A stretch of 64,000 nucleotides of DNA from Perognathus longimembris pacificus (GCF_023159225.1 NC_063161.1:124162958-124226957); one strand, 5' to 3'. Positions 47,526 to 61,566 are shown, counted from the first letter of the stretch. Numbers and translations are program-made. Notes: a model not told the origin generated them from the letters alone.

Positions 47526-49309
47526 ATTATCTTTTTCCTGTGTCACTGTATGATCTACATCTGAAAAGACTCCTCAGTCTCATAGTCATGGAAAGAGCAA
47601 GACACTAAAATTAGAAGGACTAAATTCAACTGTCATCTACCTCTACCACGTGTCAAAAGTGAAATGAGGGATAGCTTATTTTATTTATTGAGATATTCAT
47701 GATACATAAGCTACATATGTTGTACAGATTGTTATCATGATCACCAAAACTTAGAAAAAAGCTTTGAAAAATATTGAGTAAACTTGAAAGACCTCTCAAT
47801 GTATGAAAATTGTATGCAGAACTGTATGCAGTACAGTACATGAGATCTACTTGAGCACTGAGAGTAAACTATGTCATTATCTAGGCATATTTATCAACTG
47901 AGGCTGCCACCACAAAAATGCTACAGATGAGATAGCCTACAAAGCAGAAAATTCTCCTCAAGTTCTAGACACTAGGGGCTTGAGATGTTGTGGTACAAGA
48001 ATGGTTGAATTCTGGTGAGGGTCTGTCTTCATGGTTTTGATGGCCTCCTTTCTGCTGTGCCCTCACATAACAGAGAGAGATAGAGGGAGGAGGGAAGGAG
48101 AGAGGAAGGGAGGAAGGGAGGGAAAGACAGAGACAGAGACAGACTTTTATCTGTGTGATTATGTTGGTAGGGAGCTGAAGACCATTGAACGTAGGTAGAA
48201 AGGGCACCAATCTAAACAAATAACAAGTATTTGGTGAATCCATAACCCCACTGAAGAAAGGACAGAAACACTATAGTTTATGAGGCATTTCTCTTCAATG
48301 GGTAGGAACTGACTTTGTAAACTCAGTTTCTGAGCTTTGATCTTGTCTTTGCCATGCTATATGTACAGTCTCAGCTATTAGTAACTATCTTGGATGAAAA
48401 GTTACTGAATCTCTTACTATTTATCTGCTCACCAAATGTTGATCAACTAGTATGTGGCAAGCTTATTACATGATTTCTTCCCCAAAAATAAAAAGAACCC
48501 AAACATTCAATTATTTATTATTTAAATCATGAACTCAGCGATTTGAACATCAGGGAAAGATATTGTTCTTAAATTACTCTGTTCTTTTTCCAGGATATTA
48601 TAAAGTAGCCTACCACTGTTCCCAAGTCTTAAAAGTGGTCAAGAAACTTGCCAGAGAAACTTTGTCTTGCATCTCTGCTGCTTTAGCTTCTTGATGATGA
48701 ATTTTTAACATGAATAGTTCCATTTTCTGCCTCAATATCACAGCCAGAAGGCACCTAAGAATTTCCAAACAAATGAAACAATGAATTGTTGGCACTCAAT
48801 TTCAGCTCACTTACTCTACATGTGAACTTGCAGAAACTTGATATTTTCTGTTGTTTAAGCAAAAATCTCTCAATTAATCTTCATTCCTGGCAGGTTTTCC
48901 CTCAAACTCTATCCAGAATCCAACAACTTCTCTTTTCGATACATCCACCCTCATCTAGTGACCAACACCTCCCACATTCTTCTTTGGCTCCCCATTTCTA
49001 CACCTACCTACCTGAAATGCTCTCACTAAACCCAAACAATTATTTGAAATTCTCACACATATGCAAGTGGATCAATAAATGATAACTTATTTTATTTATT
49101 TACTTACATATGAGCTAAAAAATTGAATAAGCCACTTAAAATATATTTGTGACTTATTCCAAAATACCCTACTGAGTAATTTATAAATATCTAGTTAGGT
49201 TTAAAACAAAGCAGGAGAGACAATAACATAATGAAAGTTTACATATGTTTGTGTATAGTCAAATATATACATAAATACATGCACCTATGTTTATAAATGA
49301 ATATATTTA
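47526..49309. other. No gene; one GA-rich array
   Basis: GAGA/GGAAGG purine array at 48070-48145 (its complement gives an LPSSLPLSFPPP-type frame). The rest is unremarkable. Confidence 0.55.
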
Positions 49310-49570
49310 TATTCAGGCATACTTATGGCAAGACTATATATAAGCATATATATGTCTGTCATATATGTGTTTATATACATATAAATATGTGTATTATCAT
49401 ATGTATGTACATATATGCACACATATATATGTGTATATACACAATGTGTATATGTACACATATGTATATCCATATACACATATATGTATACCCACATGTA
49501 AACAATATTTATATATGTGTGTATACATATTTATGTATATATATACATACACACATACACACATATATGT
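49310..49570. repeat. TATATG/CATATA compound array, about 260 bases
   Basis: Alternating purine-pyrimidine sequence dominated by tatatg, cacata and gtatac words, with many short inverted repeats. The frames on both strands (Y/I/C/H-rich) are produced by the 6-base periodicity. Confidence 0.93.
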
Positions 49571-50739
49571 TTGACTAATGTGCCAAATAACTTTCTAGGG
49601 ACTTTGGTATTTAAGAGTTAAATTTAGGTAAAATTAAGATTTTTTCACATAAAACATTTATTACTAACAGATTAGAGATTAAGCCTATATTTCCAAGCCC
49701 ACATAATTGGTATGGAAGCCATATGCAAACGGTCCCATAACTACTGCCTGGGTAAGAAAATTATATATGACACACTGAGAGAGGAGAAGGAAGATATATT
49801 TCCTGAACTAAGAGTTTCAGAGTTTTTGGTCAAACACAATGTACTACACATTGGGACTGTACCTGGGACAGAGAATCCTAATGGCAGTTCTCCTTTGACA
49901 AACAAGTGTTGCTCCAATAGTTCATTTGAAAATTGATTGTGTGGAACATACAGTGTTTTCTCCCACCAAAAAAAAAGTGTTATAAGTAGTGGAAGGGAGG
50001 AAAGTAACACCTGCCCAACACGTAAAAGTTATTTAACCAATAAAGTATCTGAAACATGTCACATTTGCTGTGGAAAAATAATTCTCTTGCAACTTATAAT
50101 GAAACAAAACAGAAAAATGCACAAGCTTGAATAAAAATAGTGGCTTATTTCTTTTGAACATTACTGCTTAGAGAGGCATGGTTCTAATTAAAAGAGAATG
50201 GAGAAGTGGAGAAAGGTATTGATCTGAGGACTGGTAAGAAGTCACAAGGGTTTTAGTCATGAGTAGTTTTGGTTATTATCTGATTTCACTTTGAAACATA
50301 TCATGGATCTCACTTGGTAATGCAGTATCTATTTGTAGTATTACTTTTATGTTTATACCCATGATGTGCATCCATTTTAGTTTCTCAACACAAACAATGG
50401 GAAACAGAAAAAAATGGAAGAATTTTCTCATAAGTGAAATTTTAAAAATGTTACCAAAAATAAAGAAAGCTGAACAGGAAAATGGTGTGTATATGAATTG
50501 AAAATTTAAACATTCAGCCATGGGTGGCTTGTTACTACTAGCCTAGCCACCTGGGATGATTCAAATGGAAGGATAGCATTTGAAGAACAATCAAAGTTGA
50601 AAAATTATGAAACTCCTGTTCAACCCATAAGTGTATACAGTGATAACTGCTGTTCCAAGCTACATGAAGACTAAATTTAGCAGGATAATTGTGCCAATCT
50701 GAGAAGAGAAGTCCAGAAGAAACCTTCTCCACAGAAGGA
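49571..50739. other. No gene or recognised repeat
   Basis: Frames at 49712-50134 lack family features. Confidence 0.5.
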
Positions 50740-50940
50740 AGCCGAACATGGTGATACATTCCTGTGATTCCAGTGGCACAGGGAAGTCAATAATAAACAG
50801 ACATTACACCCAGGCTGTTAGGTAGACCCTACCCTAGCAATAGAAAGTAATGATAGAGATTTGGCTCAGTTGTGAGGTGCTAGCCTAACAAGAACAAGAC
50901 CCTGAGCTCAAACACTACTGACAACTCCTCACAAAAAATA
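50740..50940 (+). mobile_element. B1-like + ID composite SINE
   Basis: gccgaacatggtgatacatt, cctgtgattccagtggcaca and acccaggctgttaggtagac (7SL type), then gatttggctcagttgtgagg, tgctagcctaacaagaacaa and accctgagctcaaacactac (ID type). Confidence 0.72.
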
Positions 50941-51354
50941 AAAATAGAAGTCAAGGGTATGTTATGTTTATGTGCATTCTGTACTTGAGTCACATGATTC
51001 CCTGAAGAGGTAACTCAGGGCAGTCTGTGGCTATCTGGTACATGATAAGCAAGAAAAAAAATGTGTCCCATGTAACATCATATACAAAGGTTCACATGTA
51101 TCGTTACCTGGGTGTTTATCATCTTTATTCTTTTATACTATGATCATCTGATTTCCTGACAAAGCATTTGAATTGATCAGAAACGTAAGATTTTAATTAC
51201 CTTCATATTTTTTTAGCTTGACTGAAATACATTATTCTGGCTACAACAAGGTAACAATTAAAGCTCAGCTTTCTGTGTGACTTCAAAAGAACATGAGGCT
51301 GAATTGTGCAGTTACTTGAGATATCCTGAATGAAGCACTGAATACATAAGATAT
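50941..51354. other. No gene or recognised repeat
   Basis: Nothing recognised. Confidence 0.5.
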
Positions 51355-51380
51355 GTAGATAGGTAGATAGGTAGGTAGGT

Positions 51381-51432
<52 letters not shown>

Positions 51433-51441
51433 GCAGACAGA
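51355..51441. repeat. TAGA/TAGG then (GA)n compound microsatellite
   Basis: (TAGATAGG)n, (TAGG)n, then about 25 GA units and agacag. The LSLSLS frame on the minus strand is an artefact. Confidence 0.95.
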
Positions 51442-52074
51442 TCTCATTTTGTTTTTTATTGAAAATTCTCACCTTTACCAATAATGCCTTCCCGTTCTAG
51501 TATTAATATAATTTTATCATTCATATATGAGAATGCTATTGACTTTTTAGTGACAAAACAGAGGCCTGGCTCTCAGAAGATTAGAAATAGCAACTCAGCC
51601 TCCAAAGCTCTTGCCTGGTTGCTAGAGTTCCCTCATAACTGAATCCTTCTGTGTCTCCTATTTTCTGTCTGTGAAAGGAGCTTATTGTGAAGATGCCTGA
51701 GTGGATGCACATGAAGAACTTAAATGCCTGGCATGAGTACTTATAATTAGTGATTATAATTTGTATGATACAAATGTTTCTATTTATAGTTCCTCTATTT
51801 TTCCAGATACTAAATTTTACTGTTAAGAATATTGAAATGCACTTAATCTATGCTAAATATGTATTGACTTTTCTTACACATTTTAGGAGGTATCTAGAGT
51901 ATTATAGCATTTCAAGGTCAGATTTCTTGACCAATAGATTCCAATACTTATTTCAATTTTAAGGAATGCCCAAGAATAATATCAATTCCGAAGAACTGTG
52001 GTATCATAAAAAAAACTTGTCAGAAGTATGTTATAAACATATTGTTTTAATTTGCAAAACTGCTGGCATTAAAC
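51442..52074. other. No gene or recognised repeat
   Basis: Nothing recognised. Confidence 0.5.
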
Positions 52075-52290
52075 TGGGAACCAGTGGTTCATGCCTGTGA
52101 TCCTAGATACTTAGGAGACTGAGATCTAAGGAAACAGAAAAGTTTGGGAAACTCCTACCTCCAATTAACTACCCTAAAGTTGAAGGTCGAGGTTTGGCTC
52201 AAGTGGTAGAGCACCAGCCTTGAATGAAAAAGGTTAAAGGATGGTGCCTATTTCTGGGTTCAATCCTCAGTACTGGCACAAAACACAAAA
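52075..52290 (+). mobile_element. B1-like + Geo composite SINE
   Basis: gggaaccagtggttcatgcc, tgtgatcctagatacttagg and ctacctccaattaactaccc (7SL-type), then ggtttggctcaagtggtaga, gcaccagccttgaatgaaaa and tctgggttcaatcctcagta (Geo). Confidence 0.83.
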
Positions 52291-52588
52291 GACACCCCTC
52301 AAACACATATATATTCTACATACATATATATCCCACAAATCTCTCTGTACTCCCTACTGAATGTATTCTCTAGTGAGTTAAGAACATTGGTTTCCCAAAC
52401 CTATCACATTGGTATTATGATGTTTTAAATTCTATAGGACAAAATAAATCACCCAACCTGCTATTTCTCTCTTCCTATATCTTTGATACTATTTGTATAC
52501 AAATGTTCTCTATTGAAAAGCAACAACAACTACTACTAACTACCACTAATGATATTTTGATGGCAGTTACTAACCTTTAAAAACACAA

Positions 52589-53172
52589 AATTATACTAAG
52601 TGAAGTGAGCCAGACCCAAAGAAACATAGACTCTATGGTCTCCCTCATAGGGAATAATTAGCACAGGTTTAGACGTATCACAGCAGAGGATCACAAGAGC
52701 CCAATAGCTATGTCCTTATGAACACATAAGATGATGCTAAGTGAAATGAATTCCATGTTATGGAAATGACAGTTATATCACTGTTGCAATTACTTTCAAC
52801 ATGCCATGTGAAACCGTAGCTTCTATTGATGATCCTCTTGTATCCCCTTCCTGTGGTTGTACCTGCACTATCACTGTATCTTATCTGAGTACATTGGAGA
52901 CTGTATATACTGGTATTAGAACTAGGAAAGTGAAAGGGAATACCAAAATCGAGAGACACAGGGTAAAAAGACAAACCACTACAAAAGCAATACTTGCAAA
53001 ACTGTTTGGTGTAAACCAACTGAACAACTCATGGGAGGAGAAGGAAAGGGGGAGGGAGGAGGGGGAATGAGGGAGAAGGTAACAAACAGTACAAGAAATG
53101 TATCCAATGCCTAACGTATGAAACTGTAACCTCTCTGTACATCAGCTTGACAATTAAAAAAAAAACAAAAAC
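52589..53172 (+). mobile_element. LINE-1 3' end, 5'-truncated, young
   Basis: Starts ttatactaagtgaagtgagc and includes cagacccaaagaaacataga, aggatcacaagagcccaata, gtgaaagggaataccaaaat, a G-rich run and cctctctgtacatcagcttg, then an A-rich tail. The 10 bp duplication aaaaacacaa (52579-52588, 53173-53182) follows ctttaa-like context, consistent with L1 endonuclease. Confidence 0.93.
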
Positions 53173-53529
53173 AAAAACACAAGCCTGATGAAGTCTTGCC
53201 ACAATTACAGACTTAATTTCAAGCTCCTAATTTAGGGTCACCAAGTTATGATCCTGGTTTTATGTTCCATATTCTCTTCTGTGAGACAGCTTAGTTGTGA
53301 GTGGTATATGAGTGAAGTCATAGATACTATTGCAATTTACCTCCCAGAATACCTACACTCCTATCAATCGAAATCACAAAAGCTATTGTTCTTCTCACCT
53401 GTGGACAGCAACATATCTTAGTATACAATTGTTTTTATCTTCAGTTGGTGCTCATTGTAATTGTCATAGTATATTCTAGAAATATTCTATTTTACTCTAG
53501 TTCCTATGAACAAAGACCATACTTGCTTT
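53173..53529. other. Possible old L1 remnant, minus strand, 53330-53455
   Basis: ttacctcccagaatacctac, actcctatcaatcgaaatca and cttctcacctgtggacagca loosely follow the complement of L1M ORF2. Too diverged to be firm. Confidence 0.35.
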
Positions 53530-53788
53530 CTTGTGTTTTGTTTTTGTTTTGTTTTTTTGTTTTTTTGGAGAGGGGGGTTGTGGTTTTGTTTTCTTTTTTG
53601 CCTGTCCTGGGGCTTGAACTCAGGGCCTGAGCACTGACCCTGGCTTCTTTTTGTTCAAAGCTAGCACTCTACCACTTGGGCCACAGTACCACTTCTGGCT
53701 TTTCCTTTATATGTGGTGCTGAGGAATCAAACCAGAGTTTCATGTATATGAGCCAACTACTCTTGCCACTAGGCCATATTCCCAGCCA
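53530..53788 (-). mobile_element. IDL-Geo SINE, minus strand, somewhat older
   Basis: A T/G-rich tail is followed by the Geo half (ggggcttgaactcagggcct, gagcactgaccctggcttct, cactctaccacttgggccac) and the ID half (tatgtggtgctgaggaatca, cttgccactaggccatattc). Imperfect flanks ttgctttctt and ttggtttctt (9/10) suggest a target-site duplication. Confidence 0.9.
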
Positions 53789-56700
53789 TAATTGGTTTCT
53801 TAACTTATGTTTACCTCATGTCAAGTACAATAGGACATATTAATTAGCTATCTGATAACCATGAACTGACTGGATTAAATCATGGCATCTAAGAGATAGA
53901 CACATAAGTATATAGATATAATTCTGAAGGCTATATAATTTTTATGCATTAAATGGAAGAATGGATATAACTTACTTTTAGAACTATTGCCCTATATATT
54001 TCTATAACCATTCATTCATTCATTTATAAGCAAATCATTTAACAATAATTCTCAATGTCCTTAAAACATAGTAGAGAGATGCACACATTAAAGATAATTA
54101 TAGCTGTTGAGACTCGGAAAGTGATACTCTGAAGTTTAGTGCTAGTCATAATACTTTACATGTTAACTATTTTTAACAAAGGCATTAAAAGACCTAAGAA
54201 ATTCCCTTAGAAGAAAGATCTCTCTGGCCATGCCCTGCTTCCTTCTCTCTTGCCCTTCATTCTTCTCCTTAATCAAGTTATAGAAACCAGAATTCTTTAG
54301 TTCATTGAAAGTGGACATCCTTTGCCTCAAGAGATAAAGCTTAAAAACATTACTATTATATTCCCCTGCCTTTCTGTTAAGAACTGGACATAGAATAATT
54401 CCTTCACCATTTTTGTCCCATGGTATATTGAACTTCATTTAAGAAAGAATCCAGTTTTGTACATAGAAATACAGAATGCCACATGGAGAGGCCAGGAAGA
54501 ATCAGACAGAAGGAAGTTGCTGAACTTCCCCCTTTCATTGAATTACATTGAATCGTACCTATTTTGTCCAATCACCTTTCAGCACAGTTATCCATTCTCC
54601 ACTAAGTCTAAGTGCAGAAATAGACAGTAACACAACATTTTTCTCCCACACATTACAGTTCAGTAAAGTTTTGTACAATAAGGATAAGGTACCATGAGGA
54701 CATAGAAAAGAGAGAGGCAGGTCTATCTGATTATGTCAAGAAAGGAATTGATGCTTGAAGTGGATTCTGAAAGGACAGGAAATAACCAGTCAGAGGCAAA
54801 TAATAAAAAGGGTAGGGGCAGAGAAAATGCATGTGCAAGAGTGATAGGCCATAATATAAAATTAATGGCTTTTGGTGGAAGATGTCATAAAATAGTACAC
54901 AGAGAAGAAAACAAGGACATGCTTATTGATGGCTCCTCTTCAAGGGAAACTATTATGTGTCTTCTGAGTTGTGCTTGTCACAAATAAAGGCAAACACTAA
55001 TTCCCTGGAGGTTTGAGGAAATAAATTTTTTGTATCACACTAATTCTCAACTAATCCTTTGATGGATAAAATGTTGTAAGTCTAGGACTTGCTGTCCCAT
55101 ATTGCCCTTGTGGTAGAGATCATGTGTTGAGTGTGCTAGAGGGCAGGTGCTTTCTCTTTCATAACAGATTTAGCACCATGAATGCATGTGTTCTGCTTTC
55201 TGACGTTAAAGGAGTAATAAGCAGAGTTTGGAAGTTGAGAGCAGGGTTCCCTTGCTCAGCAACTGAAAAATTTAAGAATGGGGAGAAATAAGCAATTCTG
55301 ATCAGAAATCCAAATCTCACTCCCCTCCATACACACACAGATTTCCCTTAAAGAAAACAGTCTTAGACATGATTCCAGTTTGGGTGAGAAGCTAGAGAAA
55401 GGGAGTGTGGTCAATTTTGGAAAGCTTTCTTCAACTTTGCAGATGCTCTTTCCAGAAGTCTGGATGGACACTTGCCTTTCATAGGTGGACAGAAATAGTT
55501 AGCAGAGTTCTACAGGAAATACGTCCTGACAATTTACAATAAAAATTTCAATAGATAACCATTATTGACATATCTAATTCTTTCCCGGGAAAACCACATA
55601 ACCTTTTAAAGAACTGTATAGAATTTTCTGAACTCCACATGGATCACCAGAGGGCAAATGGAACTATAAAGAAAGGTAAAATTATACTTGGAATTTACCT
55701 ACAGTTAAACCATTTCAAAGTACACTTGGGAAGTTGTGTATGCTACATTATGAGCACAATTCTGCTAGAAGGAGCAGGACTGAACCAGTTAATTTCTCTG
55801 ATGGGACTCTGAAATCCTTTTATTATAGTGTGCACAAGGATTCATTGTAAAGGGACTTGAAAGATACAAAGATAACCTGGTTATAGTTTTGTCCTAGGAA
55901 AGACAGCAAATGAAAATCTAACCACAAGGCACCTGGATTTGGGGAAAAAGACATTGTATGGTCTATTAAAAATATTAACATTATTAATGGAATATGTATT
56001 TGAATGGGCATTTTTTTCTGTAAAATAAATGTCTTATACTGAGCTAGAATAAATGAAGTAAATGTGCATTTTAAATATCATAATTGAAAACAGAAAATAT
56101 TCTACACTTACTTCTTTGGAGAAGTAAAAGGATTATACCACTTAATCTTCTATGAGTTCAATATATGTAGTTCAATCCAGAGGGGCTCCTGTGGGGATTT
56201 AATTAACGATATTTTGTGGCTCCAATTAGAATGAGATTCTTAACCTTTCTAATGTGCTGACCTACCTTTACAGGGAAGAAAAATTATACCACGGGCATAC
56301 CAAGTAATTAAATTTACATTAATGCTGCTAGGAAATGCAAGTAAGTTTTTCTTATTGCGAAATACTCCAAAAGGTCAGTAGGTATGACAAACTTTGCAGT
56401 CTTAAATCTAGTAAACAAATTCTTGCCATGACAAACATATCTAGAATGTTTCATTGCAGTAATACCAACATCCAAATATCATTCTTAGGGTGGAGTCACT
56501 TCTATATCTTAAGATAGGCAGCAAGTTTATCATAAATTTCAATAGAGAAACCCTTATAGTTACAATCCCTTCTTAACTAAGGCCTGGTGCAAAATTCAAA
56601 GGAGTAAAGGGTAAGTCTGTCAAAATAAGGAACTACTCTTCCGTCAGTACAAATGGCCTAATGACCACATAAGTGTCTAAGTTTCCATATTGATTAACTT

Positions 56701-57556
56701 TTAAAAGGACCCAAAGAGAATACAAGTGTACCATACATACTTTGTAGATAGGAATTATGAGGAAAATACTGTATCAAGTTGCTTCCTTACATTTTAAACA
56801 TTACAAATATCATTTGAGCATTTGAGATCTCTTTGATAGCTCATTTTATGCATTTACCAATTAATTTGTTAATAGCAGGTGGATATACTGAATAAAAACA
56901 AAAATATATTCAGTCAAATTCCTTCAAACAACTTAATTAACTTTCCTTCCTTGAAAATAATACCCCTTCTAGTTAATTGCCTGTTCTACTCTTTCTTAAA
57001 CTTTCTCAGTGTCTTTAACCCAAGACTGAGATGGCTGTAAGTTCACCATATATACAATCTGGATAACAAAATGGTTTTCACTAAACACAATTGACTTGGA
57101 TTGCTGTATTTAAGTACCAACAGGCTGCTACTGCAATTACATCTACATATCACATATTCATATTGGATTATAGATTCAAATCCACTTGCAAATACTAATA
57201 CATGATTCTACACTGAAACATTGGAAATATTTTGTATTTTCATCTTTAGACAAAATGGAATGAATTAATGGCTCAAAAATAAGTAAATGACAATATAGCT
57301 GATCCTATATTTCTGTTTCTACTAGCTGTACATGTATGCAATTTCTATTGTTACCAATTCCTTGAAAAGCAGTTATGTCATGTGTGTCATGTGAAAGATT
57401 GGAATCAACATATTCTGTAGGGGTAACAACATCTGAATCAGAATTATAGTTATGTGCCTCTGTTCTTGGTGGTGGATTATAATATTATACAGTAAAAAGG
57501 TGACTTAGTATTCCTGATGAGTGTAGCTTTTAACTTTGCAGTCTTGATGTTAAAAT
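53789..57556. other. No gene or recognised repeat (3.8 kb)
   Basis: The longest repeat-poor stretch. Frames at 54163-54438 and 54733-54987 lack domain or splice evidence. A short block at 56150-56260 carries aatta-type cores (atttaattaacgatattttg). Confidence 0.45.
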
Positions 57557-57566
57557 ACTTAACTTT

Positions 57567-57776
57567 GGGGCTGGGGATATGGCCTAGTGGCAAGAGTGCC
57601 TGCCTCATATACATGAGGCCCTGGGTTCGATTCCCCAGCACCACATATACAGAAAATGGCCAGAAGTGGAGCTGTGGTTAAAGTGGCAGAGTGCTAGCCT
57701 TGAGCAAAAAGAAGCTAGGGACAGTGCTCAGGCCCTGAGTCCAAGGCCCAGGACCGGCAAAAAAAAAAAAAAAACA
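57567..57776 (+). mobile_element. IDL-Geo SINE, young
   Basis: Complete dimer from ggggctggggatatggccta to the A tail. Perfect 10 bp duplication acttaacttt (57557-57566, 57777-57786). Confidence 0.95.
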
Positions 57777-57786
57777 ACTTAACTTT

Positions 57787-58452
57787 GAATATGTTATATT
57801 AATCATAAATTGATCAAATTTTAAGCTCTTTCTACATAGATATCTAATTGTAAATTATTTAATAAACATTCTTAATGGCTTTTAAATTGAGAATTGGATG
57901 TGCAACTATTTGTCCAAGTGAATTTAACAGTATTCAGAATGTTTGGAAAGTTCATCTAAAAATGTAAAATGTTTTAATGTAAGTAATTTGTAAAAAAAAA
58001 AAAAAAAAAGTCTTAAAGAACTGAACAGAATGTCTGTTACAGGTTTTGCTCACTAGTCCTTCAAACTTTCCCTATATCAATCACTGAAGAAAGAATTCAA
58101 AATGCAGTTTCCAGGACCTCATGTTATATCTATATGATGACAGACTCTGAAATACAGATGTGTGAGTTACATAAATATAACATGCCTGCGATGTTCTCAT
58201 ATATAATTTGGGTTGCTCAACATACTATAAATTTTAACTCTTAATAGATGTATTTCCAAAATGTCCAAACAAAAATATTAAAGAAATCAAAATAGCCTAA
58301 AGTATTTGATTAACTATTCTAATAGTATCAATTTCATTAAAATCTATTTTCAAAGCATTATTTTCTGTGCTTGCTTTGTTTTCTTTCCAATACATTGAAT
58401 TGATTTAGAAATTTCTAGCACTCTAGTTGATTTCAGTACTCAAGGCTCACAG
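57787..58452. other. No gene; an A-run
   Basis: A run of about 18 at 57992-58009. Nothing else recognised. Confidence 0.5.
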
Positions 58453-58469
58453 TAGAAATATATGCCCTA

Positions 58470-58687
58470 CTGGGAATATGGCCTAGTGGCAAGAGTGCTT
58501 GGATCATATACACGAAGCCCTGGGTTCGATTCCCCAGCACCACACATATAGAAAATGGCCAGAAATGGCTCTGTGGCTCAAGTGGCAGAGTGCTAGCCTT
58601 GAGCAAAAAGAAGCCAGAGACAGTGCCCAGGCCCTGAGTCCAAGGCCCAGGAGGCAAAAAAAAAAAAAAAAAAAAAAGAAAGAAACT
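58470..58687 (+). mobile_element. IDL-Geo SINE, young
   Basis: Starts tgggaatatggcctagtggc, so the usual ggggc start is shortened, and ends in A(n)gaaagaaac. Perfect 17 bp duplication tagaaatatatgcccta (58453-58469, 58688-58704). Confidence 0.95.
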
Positions 58688-58704
58688 TAGAAATATATGC
58701 CCTA

Positions 58705-59209
58705 ATTCTAGTGGGAGTTATTGTAAGTCGATGAGAGTGCTTCCATATATTAAGAGGGAAGGATATAGGTTAGAAGAAAGTTAAAAAGGGTAAAAGATCA
58801 GCATAATCACTGAGGACATGCACACTGCTAGATATTTTCTCATTGACATGTCAGAGAAGTATAACCGAATGTAGTTTATGATTTTTGCAAAGATAATGAA
58901 TACCTTTATAGAACCATATTTCCTTGAGTATTAAAGAGTCTAGAGAGAATTTCCTTCAATAACTATAGAAGACATCAAGCTGGGAAATGGACAAAATGCC
59001 AGACACATATTTGATGCACTTTACATATTCAATGGCTGAGAGGAGATTCTGTGAAGCAGCTCAAATGGAAGAAGAGGTATGTGTGTGTGTGTGTGGCGGG
59101 AGGGGGGGGTTAAATTTAGAAAGACCTGAAACACCTATGTATGACATATAGCCTATTCTCTTCTTTAGATCAGAGACTTTGAGCTACGCTTTTGGAAAAG
59201 TTGTTTTTA
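58705..59209. other. No gene; (GT)n/G-run
   Basis: gtgtgtgtgtgtgtgg, then ggaggggggggtt at 59080-59112. Nothing else. Confidence 0.55.
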
Positions 59210-59430
59210 TTTATTTATTTTTGGTGCCTGTTTGGGGCTTGAATTCAGGACATGGGTAATGTCTGTGAGGTTTTATGCTCTACCATTTGAGACAGAGCTC
59301 CGTTTCTGGCTTTTTTGTGGCAAAGGTAAGAGTGTCATAGACTTCCCTACCCAGGTTGGCTTCAAATTGCGATCCTAAGATCTCTGCCTTCTGGGTAGCT
59401 ATGGTTGCAGCTATGACAGCTACCAAAGCC
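59210..59430 (-). mobile_element. B1-like + Geo composite SINE, minus strand, old
   Basis: A (TTTA)n tail, then cctgtttggggcttgaattc and gctctaccatttgagacaga (Geo half) and acttccctacccaggttggc, ttcaaattgcgatcctaaga and ttctgggtagctatggttgc (7SL half). Confidence 0.76.
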
Positions 59431-61099
59431 TAGCACTATTCTTTGTTTGCTTAGTAAACAACTTGCAAGCACTGCTTCTCCATCAACTTTTTCTCTTTTC
59501 TGGTCACTACTAGTATACACATTAATAAGACATTTTCTTATTAAAATGCTAGTAACTTCAATGAAAGAGATATTTATTAGTTGATTGGAAAGTATTTTAA
59601 TTTAAATATGGAAGAGGGAACACTCATATAAGCAATATATCTAAGAACATGAATTAAAACTGCCTATATGTAGGGATACTTAATATATATATGTTAGGTA
59701 AATTTAAAAGATATACCACTTAAAATAATTGAATAGCTAATAGAAAATCTAAATAATATAGAGACTTGATAATACATTTAATACTTTTGATATCACAGCG
59801 ATATAGAAAAATCTTTACAATCTTGGGATAGAGACTAGATTTTCCCTACAAATGGCAGGCTTGCAAAATTTGATCACACACTTTATCACAAAGAAAACCT
59901 TAATACATTTTAATTGAGGTTTTATAGGCTAAATTCTTTGGTCAAAACCTTATTATGAAAGAACTTACAATAGTCAGTGACTAAAGCTGAATGAATACAT
60001 AAAACAGAAGGTATAACCCTTTGATAATTTTTAGTCAAATATAAATTGAAAGCAAAGTGGCCGTTCACAAATTGAGGAAACTTTAAAATACTTCTTGCCA
60101 CAAAGCTACAGGTTAAAGTGAAAGGACTAATTAGAAGATATTGTTAAGCCACAGACTGCATTTTTTCATTGAAGAAGGAAGTTCAAACACAAAAGGAAAT
60201 GACATCCATGAGATGGTAGAACAGGAAATCCCCTTTCTGACCCCACCCAGAGAAAGTTTGGTTTAACAAACAGCTAAAGTGACTTTATAATGTTGCAGCC
60301 CTACAGAAAATCCCTACATGGAAAACAGCTGCATAGAAATAAGTAAGAACAACTTCACTTATCTACAAGAGAAACCTCAAGCTCAGGGACTGCAGAGGAA
60401 ACTCTTAACTAATAAATTCTCCTTTGAGGGAAAGAAAAAAGTGGAGCAGTGATGACACCAGTAGAGTTTAGAGTCCTGGGGCCTCTGAGATGACAGAAGA
60501 GTTGCAGATAACTTCCTGTAGTGGTCACAGTTTAAGGCAAAATGTAAACATGAAGGTGTTCTTTGGGATGGTGCACAGTGTGCACCTGGTCTTTTGGATT
60601 TGTACCAGGCCACTAACACTGGAAAGCTAATGCAAGGCTGGGGTACTTAAGATGCCTGGTGGTAGCTGAGATAAAGGAAAACAGGAAGTCTGCTACTGTT
60701 GGACAGGGAGCTGATAGCATTTTAAACACACTTCACAAAAACTCAATTTTAAGAGCTCCTGGAAAGGAAAGAAACAAACATCTCTAATTGAGAAATTGAA
60801 TGTACAGGCCCGGAGCTGTCATATTCCTTCCCACAACAACATCAATAAAGGGATTATAAAAGCCCCTAGAATCTCAAGATAACAGTACAGAGTACTTGTA
60901 TGCAACTGAGGTTTTTTTTTATCAACTTAAAATAATGTTATAACTGTTGCATTTTATGGCATCCCCATCATAAACACAAAGAGAATTCCCAAAGAAGATA
61001 CAGAGAGCAAGAGTGACAAGGGGATCAAATCTTACCATTAGAAAGGAGAGACAAATCATCAAGACAGATAAAACAAAGGAAAAGAGTGACAATAAATGT
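59431..61099. other. No gene; possibly the 5' part of the old L1 that follows
   Basis: No element can be named with confidence. Since the L1 at 61100 includes the start of ORF2, an L1 ORF1/5' region could precede it (about 60170-61100), but similarity was not seen. Confidence 0.35.
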
Positions 61100-61566
61100 T
61101 ATAATGCATGTAGAAAAGAATCTGAAAGATAACAGAAGGCACCTAGTTACCAGTAACCTTAACTATGAATGAATTTAACTCCTCAATCAAAAGACTGAAG
61201 ATGAAAAAATGGACTAACAATCTAAAGATACAGTTTAATTTTAAGTGAATACCTGTGCAAAAATGAAAGCAATGAATAAAATGTGTTCCATTTAGCCAAA
61301 AACAAAGGTAGTAGTGGTCATACTTGTATCAGATAATGTACTCTGAGGCAAAACGTTTTAAGGAAAGAAAAGGACATTATTTAATGGCTGATAAAAGGAT
61401 CAATCCACCAGGATATAATAATTATAAGTATACATACTGCCAATAGCCAATCAACAATGAATGAAACAGGAAGACACAGAGAAACATAATTACAGTGAAG
61501 GATTTCAGTACTCTGCTTTACATAGTAGAGAGAACATCCATACAGAAAACTCATAGAAAACTTGCA

